NCBI GenBank assembly: GCA_942491105.1
Contig: CALNZX010000010.1
Span: 124,001 to 188,000, forward strand
Source of the DNA: JBBEAM01 sp942491105
GTDB taxonomy: Bacteria > Pseudomonadota > Alphaproteobacteria > Kiloniellales > DSM-21159
Length of the DNA stretch: 64,000 bases
Reading direction: 5' to 3'
Made by a program: the position numbers and the translations under genes. Positions 40,968-48,125 of the stretch are shown here, piece by piece (the stretch's first letter is position 1; the number at the start of each line of letters is the position of its first letter). Below the pieces are notes generated by a model. The model worked only from the letters and a program-made list of their open reading frames with translations, had not been told where the DNA came from and did not search any database.

Positions 40968-42161
40968 TTACTCCGCCGCCGCCATGCGGGCCGCCGGCAC
41001 TTCCTTGATCATCATGTGCAGCGCCGTGGCGAGGAAGCCGCTGGCGATGGTCAGCCACCACATCAGATCGTAGGAGCCCTGCAGATCATAGAGCAGGCCG
41101 CCCATCCAGGCCCCGAGGAAGGAGCCGACCTGGTGCGAGAAGAAGACGATGCCGTAGAGCATCGAGAGATAGCGGGTGCCGAAGAAAACCACGATCAAGC
41201 CGCTGGTCAGCGGTACGGTGCCCAGCCACAGCAGCCCCATCACCGCGCCGAACACCAGGGAAGACGGGCCGGAGATCGGCAGCAGGATGAAGGCGATCAT
41301 CACCAGGGAACGGGCGGCGTAGATCGCCCCCAGGCAGTTACGTTTCGAGACCCTGCCGCCGAGCCAGCCGGCGGTCAGCGAGCCGACGATGTTGAACAGG
41401 CCGACCAGGGCCAGCGCCCAGGCGGCGTAGCGCTGATCGATGCCGAAGTCCTGCATGTAGGCGGGCAGGTGGGTGGCGATGAAGACCACCTGAAAGCCGC
41501 AGACGAAAAATCCGATTGTCAGCAGGACGTAGCCGCGATGGGTGGTCGCCTCGCTCAGCGCGGCGCGCAGGGTCTGCGCCATCATCTGGCCGCCGCTGCC
41601 TTCCTGGGGCGGGCGCAGGCCGAAGGCCAGGCCGATCATGGTGCTGGCGATGGCGGCCAGGCAGAGCATCGCCGTGGCGACGCCGAAGCTGTCCAGGAAG
41701 AACCCGGCGATCGGTACGAAGGCGAACTGGCCGAAGGACCCGCCGGCGGTGACGATGCCCATCGCGAAGGAGCGCTTCTCCGGCGGCGTGGCCTGACCTA
41801 CGGCTCCGAGTACTACCGAAAATCCGGCGCCGCCGAGGCCGATACCGACCAGGAACTGGCCGACCAGGATGCTTTCGCTCGAGATGGCGAGGCCCATCGC
41901 CAGCATGCCCAGGACGTAGATAAAACCGCCGAGGGAGGCGACGTAGCGCGCGCCGAAACGATCGGCCAGCGCGCCGAAGAACGGCGAGGAAAAGCCCCAG
42001 GCGAGATTCTGAATGGCGATGGCCAGCGCGAAGAGCTCGCGGCCGGTCCCGAGCTGTTCGGCAATCGGCGGCAGGAAGAGGCCGAAGCTCTGACGTAGAC
42101 CCATATTGACCGTGATCAATATCGATCCGCTGAGCAGAATTAGAACCCAGGTGCGCGGCAC
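40968..42161 (-). CDS. Major facilitator superfamily transporter
   Basis: 397 residues, twelve predicted membrane helices. The MFS loop 2-3 motif is GALADRFGARYVASLGG and GWLGGRVSKRNCLG is its repeat in the second half. RQSFGLFLPPIAEQLG at the start is typical of the oxalate/formate antiporter-like and monocarboxylate-type MFS group. Substrate unknown. Seven bases separate its stop from the stop of the convergent PAP2 gene. Confidence 0.9.
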   Translation of the reverse strand: MPRTWVLILLSGSILITVNMGLRQSFGLFLPPIAEQLGTGRELFALAIAIQNLAWGFSSPFFGALADRFGARYVASLGGFIYVLGMLAMGLAISSESILVGQFLVGIGLGGAGFSVVLGAVGQATPPEKRSFAMGIVTAGGSFGQFAFVPIAGFFLDSFGVATAMLCLAAIASTMIGLAFGLRPPQEGSGGQMMAQTLRAALSEATTHRGYVLLTIGFFVCGFQVVFIATHLPAYMQDFGIDQRYAAWALALVGLFNIVGSLTAGWLGGRVSKRNCLGAIYAARSLVMIAFILLPISGPSSLVFGAVMGLLWLGTVPLTSGLIVVFFGTRYLSMLYGIVFFSHQVGSFLGAWMGGLLYDLQGSYDLMWWLTIASGFLATALHMMIKEVPAARMAAAE

Positions 42162-42296
42162 AGGCTAAGCCTTCCATGGAAGCGCGCATCGGGACGACGG
42201 CGCGGCTTCGACGATCATCTCGAAATCGCGCGCAGGGTCAATCCTAGCCCCACGCCGCCTGCGGCATAGCTGAATTTCCCGTCGCAGGCGTAGCGT

Positions 42297-42476
42297 TTAT
42301 CCGCGCGGCCCGAAAAACAGCCAAACCAGCAAGCCGACCACGGGGAAAATCAGGATGACAACGACCCAGGCAACCTTGACGCCAGTCGTGGCCCCGCTTT
42401 GCACGGTCTTGATGATCGCCCAGATGTCGGCGATCAAGACCAGCAGGCCGATCAAGCCTCCAACTTCGATACCCAT
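42297..42476 (-). CDS. Small PLDc_N-type membrane protein
   Basis: 59 residues, MGIEVGGLIGLLVLIADIWA at the start, two membrane helices separated by IIKTVQSGATTGVKVAW and ending LVWLFFGPRG. This is the phospholipase D-nuclease N-terminal (PLDc_N) family pattern, widespread as a tiny free-standing protein. GAGGAGAG precedes ATG 42476 at good spacing. Function unknown; possible scaffold or anchor. Confidence 0.85.
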   Translation of the reverse strand: MGIEVGGLIGLLVLIADIWAIIKTVQSGATTGVKVAWVVVILIFPVVGLLVWLFFGPRG

Positions 42477-42573
42477 GTTCTCTCTCCTCAGCAGGGGGGA
42501 AGGGCAGAGCCGCCACTTCGAGACTAGCCCGAGACGCCGTGCGCCGCGAGACGCTAACTACCACTGTACAACG

Positions 42574-42603
42574 AAAAAGGCCGCCCGGAGTTCCCGGACG
42601 GCC
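42574..42603 (-). terminator. Rho-independent terminator of cspA
   Basis: On the minus strand a 10-base-pair stem with one mismatch (GGCCGTCCGG...CCGGGCGGCC, loop of five) is followed directly by TTTTT. It lies 27 bases after the cspA stop. Confidence 0.9.
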
Positions 42604-42629
42604 CTTCATCGGTTCTAACCGCGGTCGTG

Positions 42630-42836
42630 TTAGGCGACGCGGAGATTCTCAGCAGCGGACTTGCCGTTGCGGCCGACTTCGATATCGAACTCGACTTCCT
42701 GGCCTTCCTGCAGCTCGCGCAAACCGGCGCGCTCAACCGCGGAGATGTGGACGAAGACATCGGCGCCGCCGTTGGCGGGCTGAATGAAGCCGTAGCCCTT
42801 CGTGCCGTTAAACCACTTCACTGTACCTTTGGACAT
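42630..42836 (-). CDS. cspA: Cold-shock protein, CspA family
   Basis: 68 residues forming a single cold-shock domain. RNP1 KGYGFI and RNP2 VFVHIS are present, so it binds single-stranded RNA or DNA and acts as an RNA chaperone. The leader (see the hairpin entry) and strong terminator fit a free-standing, highly expressed gene. Many alphaproteobacterial csp genes are constitutive rather than cold-induced; sequence alone cannot tell. Confidence 0.96.
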   Translation of the reverse strand: MSKGTVKWFNGTKGYGFIQPANGGADVFVHISAVERAGLRELQEGQEVEFDIEVGRNGKSAAENLRVA

Positions 42837-43121
42837 TTCTCAAACCTCGAATATTAGTTGGCCGCCAAGAAAAAACTTGGCGATGGCGCAGTCGTAACGG
42901 TGTCTTAGAGTAGCGTGGCCAACCGTATGAGGTGGCAAATACCCGAAGTCAGTAACAACTGGTGACGTCTTCATACACCTTTTTTCATTTCAACGCTACG
43001 TGCAAAATACCCGGCGCCTTGCGGGGAATATGGAAGGCGCGGCGCTGGGATATAGGAAAACGTATCTCTTGGCGCTTTGGATATCGGCCTCCGGCACCGC
43101 AGCACCGCCGTAGGGCTTTGC
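42837..43121 (-). promoter_or_regulatory. cspA leader and upstream region
   Basis: 285 bases with no gene. On the minus strand the leader holds a hairpin GCCAAG-N6-CTTGGC (42864-42881) 28 bases before the start codon, and GAGG as ribosome binding site. A second 7-base-pair hairpin GCGCCTT-N13-AAGGCGC (43014-43040) lies beyond the stop of the VOC gene and may be its weak terminator. No thermosensor can be assigned. Confidence 0.5.
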
Positions 43122-43610
43122 CTAGCAGCCGCTTTTCTTTTTGTCCTGCCAGCGCGCCAGCGCTTCGGCGGCCGGCGGACCGTCGCCGCTTTTGCCGGTC
43201 TTGGCCGTGAGCTCAACCACGTAGCCGTTGGGATCGCGGAAGTAGATCGAGCGGATGAAATGGTGATCGGCAATGCCGCGTACCTCCCGCCCCGTGGATT
43301 TAGCGAGCTCGAACATCCGCTCCAGCGTTGGGGTATCGACCTCCAGGGCGATGTGCAGGTCGTAGTCGTGCTGTTTCTTGAAATCGAAGTCCATCTTCGG
43401 CGCTTCGAAGAAGGCGATGTGGGACCCATCCTGCATGCGGTAAAAGCTATGCAGCACGCCGGCTTCCCGCCCGGTCTTGGTAACCTCGATTTCGAAGGCC
43501 TCGACCAGCGGCAGCCCCAGAAAATCCTCGTAGAACTGCCGGGTTTCCTCGGAATCCCGGCAGCGATAGGCGGCGTGGTGCAGGCCCTTGATGAACGGAT
43601 GGTCGCGCAT
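43122..43610 (-). CDS. VOC-superfamily dioxygenase-like protein
   Basis: 162 residues. GLHHAAYRCRDSEETRQFYEDFLGLPL opens a typical extradiol-dioxygenase-like VOC domain, and FRDPNGYVVELTAKTG supplies the last metal ligand E; H in GLHHA and H in DYDLHIALEV are the others, so the His-His-Glu metal site is intact. Reaction unknown. It lies 17 bases after the dihaem cytochrome gene on the same strand. Confidence 0.82.
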   Translation of the reverse strand: MRDHPFIKGLHHAAYRCRDSEETRQFYEDFLGLPLVEAFEIEVTKTGREAGVLHSFYRMQDGSHIAFFEAPKMDFDFKKQHDYDLHIALEVDTPTLERMFELAKSTGREVRGIADHHFIRSIYFRDPNGYVVELTAKTGKSGDGPPAAEALARWQDKKKSGC

Positions 43611-43627
43611 GTCGTCCTCCTCGGCGA

Positions 43628-44488
43628 TCAGCCCCCAGGGCTGGGCTTCGGTTCCAAGGCACGAAGATAGCGGATCAGGGCCGCCATGTCGGCATCGTCG
43701 ATGCTCGCGTAGTAGGAATAGCCCATCGGCGGCATCATCGGCGCGCCGTCGGGGCGCTTGCCGGCCCGGATCATGGTCGCGAGATCGGCGTCGCTGACCT
43801 CAGCCGGGATACCGTCCTCCGGATGGGGGGTAATATTCGCCGTGACGGCGACCCCCCAAGGTCCGGGCAGCGCGTTGCCGCCGGCGCCAAGCTGGTTTTC
43901 GAGATCCGGATGGCCATCGACGAAGGGCGTATGGCACTCCACGCAGTGGCCGAGCGGACCGGCGAGATAAGCGCCGTACTCGAGGGTATCCCCGCGCGGG
44001 GGCGCCGTGACGCTTTCCACGGGTGGACCGTAGCTCGGCGGCAAGGGGATGCGGTAAACGCTTTTCGGGACCTCGTTGCGCAGCGGCGGCACGGAAAGGA
44101 CATAGGCGGCGATGGCCTCGGCGTCCTCGTCGGAGATGTTGCGATAGAGGCCGATCGGCATGGGCGGGCCGATTAGACTGCCATCGGGGCGCAGGCCCTC
44201 GCGTATCGCCCGCACGACGTCTTCGCGGCTCCAGCCGCCGATTCCAGTTTCCGGGTCGGGAGTGATGTTGGATGCGTAGGCCGTAAAGGGTTCCCAATCG
44301 ATCACCAGCTGCCCGGCGAACTCCATGCCGGCGACAGGGCCGTCGGGGCCCTGGGGCGTATGGCAGTTGCCGCAGGCGACAATGCCGTTCGCCAGGTAGG
44401 CGCCTCGCTCCAGCAGAGTCTCGGCATGGGCGCTGCCCATGGCCGAACCGGTCAGCAGGACCAGGCCCGCCACGATTCTATGGAACAT
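43628..44488 (-). CDS. Dihaem c-type cytochrome (alcohol-dehydrogenase-subunit-like)
   Basis: 286 residues with signal peptide (AGLVLLTGSAMGSAHA). Two haem sites, C39-G-N-C42-H43 and C182-V-E-C185-H186, each followed by TPDP or THP-type segments and Met ligands (PPMPIG, MMPPMGYS). This is the pattern of cytochrome subunits of membrane alcohol/aldehyde dehydrogenases, but no partner dehydrogenase is adjacent. ATG 44488 has GGGGGAGAG upstream; the longer frame to 44578 lacks a signal peptide at its start. Confidence 0.87.
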   Translation of the reverse strand: MFHRIVAGLVLLTGSAMGSAHAETLLERGAYLANGIVACGNCHTPQGPDGPVAGMEFAGQLVIDWEPFTAYASNITPDPETGIGGWSREDVVRAIREGLRPDGSLIGPPMPIGLYRNISDEDAEAIAAYVLSVPPLRNEVPKSVYRIPLPPSYGPPVESVTAPPRGDTLEYGAYLAGPLGHCVECHTPFVDGHPDLENQLGAGGNALPGPWGVAVTANITPHPEDGIPAEVSDADLATMIRAGKRPDGAPMMPPMGYSYYASIDDADMAALIRYLRALEPKPSPGG

Positions 44489-44617
44489 CTCTCTCCCCCC
44501 CCCTCGGTCCAAGCTCCCCATGAGATCTTGGAGGAGAATATGATCCTGGATTTTCAGACTCTCGCAAGCGCCAAACACGTGAATAGGAGGCGCCGGCAGT
44601 TCGCTTGTCTGAGACGG

Positions 44618-45238
44618 CTAACCGGGCCGGTTCATGATGAAGACTTTTTCGACCGTGGCGTATTCCATGTAGCCGAGCCGGGCGATCGGTTTGAAACGAG
44701 TCACGTCGACCTGGCCTTTCTCATCGATGGCGGCATCGTCGATATGGATGCCGATGACCTCGCCGAAACAGACATAGCAGCGCCCCTCGGCGCGGTTGGT
44801 CGGGAACTCCACGGTCTTGAGGTACTTGCATTCCATCTGCACGGGAGAGGCGGCGACGCGCGGCGGCTTGACGAAGTTCGACGGCACCATCTCCAAGCCC
44901 GCGAGCGCCGCTTCGTCGACTTCCGGGCCGACAGCCGCGGAGGTCTGGTTCATCTGCTCGCGCAGGTCCCAGGTCGCCATGTTGGTGACGAACTCGCCGG
45001 TTTCCTCGACGTTGCGCAGCGTATCCTTGATCCAGTCGTCGCGCTGCCGGCCGCTGGGCGAAAAGAGTACGATCGGCGGATCGTCGGCGACGGCATTGAA
45101 ATAGCTGAAGGGCGCAAGGTTAAGCGTGCCGTCGCCGGCCAGTGAGGAAATCCAGCCGATTGGCCGGGGCACGACCAGCGACTTGAAGGGGTTGTGGGGT
45201 AGTCCGTGATCTTTGTGCTCGCCGGGGCGAAAGAACAT
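44618..45238 (-). CDS. Flavin reductase-like / flavoredoxin family protein
   Basis: 206 residues of the DIM6/NTAB split-barrel flavin family: VVPRPIGWISSLAGDGTLNLAPFSYFNAVADDPPIVLFSPSGRQ is the FMN-binding signature, with TGEFVTNMATWDL. It binds FMN and transfers reducing power to a partner oxygenase or acts alone. ATG 45238 (MFFRPGEHKDHG) is chosen; the frame is open 29 codons further, overlapping the regulator gene. It follows the GlxA-type regulator by 31 bases. Confidence 0.85.
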   Translation of the reverse strand: MFFRPGEHKDHGLPHNPFKSLVVPRPIGWISSLAGDGTLNLAPFSYFNAVADDPPIVLFSPSGRQRDDWIKDTLRNVEETGEFVTNMATWDLREQMNQTSAAVGPEVDEAALAGLEMVPSNFVKPPRVAASPVQMECKYLKTVEFPTNRAEGRCYVCFGEVIGIHIDDAAIDEKGQVDVTRFKPIARLGYMEYATVEKVFIMNRPG

Positions 45239-45269
45239 GCGTCTGGCTCCGCGTGGGTTGCTGGAGGGA

Positions 45270-46298
45270 CTATCCGGTCTTACGGGAGTCCGGGGTCGCC
45301 ACGGCGCGTGCCGCCGGCTGACCAAGGCGGGTTTTCTGCGGCGCCTGGGAAAACATCTCCCGGTAGCGCTTGGCGAAATGGGAGGCCGAGACGAATCCGC
45401 AGGCGAGACCGATTTCCATGACCGAGAGAGAGGAGTGGGTCAAGAGCATGTGCGCGCGGCGCAGGCGCAGCTCCAGGTAATAGGCGCGCGGCGGGCAGCC
45501 GAGATACTTTTGGAAAAGCCGCTCCAGCTGCCGCGAGGAGATGCCGGTCTGCTCGGCCAGTTCCTGACTGCTCAGGGGCTGCTCCAGGTTCTCTTCCATC
45601 AGCTTGATCGCGGCCAGCAGCTTGGGATGGCCGACGCCGACGCGCAGACGCAGCGACATGCGCTGGTCGTCGTCCTGGGTGCGGATGCGGTCGTGCATGA
45701 ACTGCTCGGCGACCCGCACGGCCAGGGCGCGGCCGTGATCCTCTTCGATCATGTGCAGCATCAAATCGATCGAGGCGGTGCCGCCGGAGGAGGTGAAGCG
45801 ATTGCGGTCGATCTCATAGAGCTCGTAGCGCACGTCGATGTCGGGAAAGGTCTCCTGGAAGCCATCGAGACAGTTCCAGTGGATGGTGCAGCGGTGGCCA
45901 TCGAGCAGCCCGGCGCGGGCCAGGATGTAGCTGCCGTCGGATAGCGCGCCGATCCGCGCCCCTTCACGGGCGCTGCGGCGCAGCCAGGCGAAGACCGTCT
46001 TGTCCTGGAACAGATGCGCGTCGAGGCCGCTGCAGATCACCACGTTGTCGAATTCGCCAGCCTCCTCGACCTTGGCATCGGCGATCAAACGGGTGCCGTT
46101 GGAGGCCGCGACCGGCTGGCCGTCCGCGGTGATGACTTTCCAGCGGTACAGCGTCTTGCCACTCAGCAGGTTCGCAGCGCGCAGCGGTTCGACCGCGGAG
46201 GTAAAGGCCAGCATGGCAAAGCGCGGAACCAGGAAGAAGCCATAGGACTTGGGTTCGTTCTCCGCCGCGGAGGTCGTGATTTTCGCCGCCGCGCTCAT
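45270..46298 (-). CDS. GlxA-family AraC-type transcriptional regulator
   Basis: 342 residues: N-terminal DJ-1/PfpI-like domain (YGFFLVPRFAMLAFTSAVEPL, VICSGLDAHLFQDK, GALSDGSYILARAGLLDG) and C-terminal AraC DNA-binding domain with two helix-turn-helix motifs (LAEQTGISSRQLERLFQKY and MEIGLACGFVSASHFAKRY). The architecture is that of GbdR, ArgR-like and CdhR regulators, which sense betaine, dimethylglycine, arginine or carnitine in Pseudomonas. Its position next to ribF and a GcvT-type enzyme fits sensing of a methylated amine; the ligand is inference. Overlaps the ribF stop by four bases (ATGA). Confidence 0.88.
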   Translation of the reverse strand: MSAAAKITTSAAENEPKSYGFFLVPRFAMLAFTSAVEPLRAANLLSGKTLYRWKVITADGQPVAASNGTRLIADAKVEEAGEFDNVVICSGLDAHLFQDKTVFAWLRRSAREGARIGALSDGSYILARAGLLDGHRCTIHWNCLDGFQETFPDIDVRYELYEIDRNRFTSSGGTASIDLMLHMIEEDHGRALAVRVAEQFMHDRIRTQDDDQRMSLRLRVGVGHPKLLAAIKLMEENLEQPLSSQELAEQTGISSRQLERLFQKYLGCPPRAYYLELRLRRAHMLLTHSSLSVMEIGLACGFVSASHFAKRYREMFSQAPQKTRLGQPAARAVATPDSRKTG

Positions 46299-47329
46299 GG
46301 CTTATCCTCGCTGCTGGCCTTGCCGGACATGAAGGGGCTGGCGGGCCAGGACGCATCCCAGACTTCCCAGGCCAAGGTGGCGCGGGCGCGTTCGCAATCC
46401 TCGGTCATCTGCGCCTTCAGGGCCTCGAGGTCCTCGAAGCGCCGCTCCGGCCTCAGGTAATCGACCAGGGCGACGCGCATGTGCTCGCCGTAGATGTCCC
46501 GGTCGAAATCGAAAATGTAGGTTTCCAGCTTGGGCACTGGGTTCTCGAACATCGGGCTGACACCTATATTGGCAACCCCCGGGTACCATTCAGTGCGGCT
46601 TTCGTGGCGTCCGGACTCGCGGTCGAAGGCGACGCGTACGGCATAGACACCGAAAGCGGGCTCCAGAATCTCCTTCAGATCGATGTTGGCGGTGGGATAG
46701 CCCAGCTTGCGGCCGCGCTTGTGGCCATGGGCGACGCGGCCCTCGATTTCCCAATAGCGCCCCAGCAGGAGCGCGGCGCGGGTTGGATTTCCAGCCTTGA
46801 GATAATCGCGCACCAGTGTCGAGGAGTAGACCTCTTCCTGCGGGCCGGTGACTGCCGTCACGGCCGTAACGCCAAAGCCGTTGGCATGTCCAAGCCGCTC
46901 AAGCAGCGCGACATCGCCCATGGCCTTGTTGCCGAAGCGGAAGTTATCTCCGACCACGACGTGGCGTACGCCCAGACCGCTCTTGCCGTCACTGCCCAGC
47001 ACCTCCGCGATGAATTCCTCGGCAGAGAGACTAGAGAAATCGCGGGTGAAGGGAATGACGAAAAGACAGTCGACGCCGAGAGCCTCGATCAGCCTGGTCT
47101 TGACCCGAAAGGGCGTCAGGCGAAAGGGCGGCAGGTCCGGCTTGAAGAAGCGGCGGGGATGCGGCTCGAAGGTCATCAGCGACAGCGGAGCGGCGAACTC
47201 CTCGGCAAGGCGGCGCGCCTTGGCGATCACCGCCTGATGGCCGCGATGGATGCCGTCGAAATTGCCAATCGCGACGACGCTGCCCCGATAAGCCTCCGGG
47301 ATGGATTGGAAATGCCGCAGAATGCGCAT
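46295..47329 (-). CDS. ribF: Bifunctional riboflavin kinase / FAD synthetase
   Basis: 344 residues. N-terminal FAD synthetase domain with IGNFDGIHRGHQAVI (nucleotidyltransferase HxGH) and C-terminal riboflavin kinase with GRKLGYPTANIDL. It converts riboflavin to FMN and FAD. Its coupling to a GlxA regulator and closeness to two flavin reductases suggests that flavin supply may be co-expressed with flavoenzymes here; ribF is also an essential housekeeping gene, so the link may be chance. Confidence 0.95.
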   Translation of the reverse strand: MRILRHFQSIPEAYRGSVVAIGNFDGIHRGHQAVIAKARRLAEEFAAPLSLMTFEPHPRRFFKPDLPPFRLTPFRVKTRLIEALGVDCLFVIPFTRDFSSLSAEEFIAEVLGSDGKSGLGVRHVVVGDNFRFGNKAMGDVALLERLGHANGFGVTAVTAVTGPQEEVYSSTLVRDYLKAGNPTRAALLLGRYWEIEGRVAHGHKRGRKLGYPTANIDLKEILEPAFGVYAVRVAFDRESGRHESRTEWYPGVANIGVSPMFENPVPKLETYIFDFDRDIYGEHMRVALVDYLRPERRFEDLEALKAQMTEDCERARATLAWEVWDASWPASPFMSGKASSEDKP

Positions 47330-47380
47330 GGCGTCAGCTATAGCAGATCGCGCTGGGGAACTGGAAAGCGCATCGCCGAA

Positions 47381-47890
47381 TCACGTTTCTTCGCGCGGCG
47401 GGGCATAGCCTCCATAGCCGCCGCGCAGGAAGACCAGCGGCTGGCCGCCGGCGTCGCTGCGCATGCGCTCGACCTCGCCGACGAAGATCACGTGGTCGCC
47501 TTCGTCGTAGGTGTTGCGGATCCTGCATTCGAAGCTGGCCAGGGCTCCGGGCAAAACGGGGCAGCCAGACTCCCAAATCTCATAATCGATGCCGGCCCAT
47601 TTATCGCCGAGCGCGACGGCAAAGCGGCTGGAGAGGTCCTGCTGCTCCTGACGCAGAACATTGACGGCGAAGTGATCGGCGGCCTGAAAAGCCTTAAGGC
47701 TGTAAGCGTGGCGTCCCAGCGTGAAGAGCACCAGTGGCGGATCGAGGGAGACCGAGGAAAAGGAATTGGCGGTAATGCCGACCATTTCCCGCTTCAGGCC
47801 CAGGGTGGTGATGACGGCCACGCCGGTGGCGAAGCAGCCAAGCGCGTTGCGGAACTGCCGGGCATCGAAGTCGGCCGTGGGCTCATTCAT
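47381..47890 (-). CDS. Flavin reductase (FMN) domain protein
   Basis: 169 residues. FRNALGCFATGVAVITT, ITANSFSSVSLDPPLVLFTLG and FAVNVLRQEQQDLSSRFA are the signature of the HpaC-type flavin reductases, which supply reduced FMN or FAD to monooxygenases. The start ATG 47890 has the common MNEPTADFDARQFRNALGCF beginning; upstream codons to 47947 overlap the promoter repeats. Divergent from the DUF1989-GcvT gene. Confidence 0.88.
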   Translation of the reverse strand: MNEPTADFDARQFRNALGCFATGVAVITTLGLKREMVGITANSFSSVSLDPPLVLFTLGRHAYSLKAFQAADHFAVNVLRQEQQDLSSRFAVALGDKWAGIDYEIWESGCPVLPGALASFECRIRNTYDEGDHVIFVGEVERMRSDAGGQPLVFLRGGYGGYAPPREET

Positions 47891-47920
47891 GGCGCCATCC
47901 TGCTCGCGGCGAGACGTGAA

Positions 47921-47947
47921 ACCAAAGTAATACCAATTCCAGACCAA
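47921..47947. promoter_or_regulatory. Three ACCAA direct repeats with 11-base period
   Basis: ACCAA starts at 47921, 47932 and 47943, exactly 11 bases apart, in the divergent region between the flavin reductase and DUF1989-GcvT genes; the middle copy is ACCAATT. One helical turn between copies fits a multi-site operator. Similar repeats occur at 50542-50591 and 59364-59414. Confidence 0.5.
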
Positions 47948-48016
47948 ATGCTAGGCGAGCCCCAGCCTTTCTTGATTCCGCCGAGGCGGAATGCCTAAGA
48001 TGACGGCGAAGGGCGT

Positions 48017-48120
48017 GTCTCACTTTCCAAAGGTCCTCGCGGCGGGTCAAGGTTCGCATGCCGCCCAGGTCTCTGCTCGGTGAGACGAACGGCAGCACCC
48101 ACCTTCTATAGGCGGAGACC
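48017..48120 (+). promoter_or_regulatory. Structured leader of the DUF1989-GcvT gene
   Basis: GTCTCAC (48017-48023) can pair with GTGAGAC (48080-48086); GTCTC (48069-48073) can instead pair with GAGAC (48082-48086), and GGTCTC (48068-48073) with GAGACC (48115-48120) just before the start codon. Mutually exclusive pairings next to the ribosome binding site look like a switchable leader, but it does not match any riboswitch consensus I know. Confidence 0.4.
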
Positions 48121-48125
48121 CAGTT

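Noticed and set aside
48001..48125. Glycine riboswitch before the GcvT-type gene
   Set aside because: The tandem glycine-riboswitch core consensus is absent; only alternative GTCTC/GAGAC pairings can be seen, so it is kept as an unnamed candidate leader.
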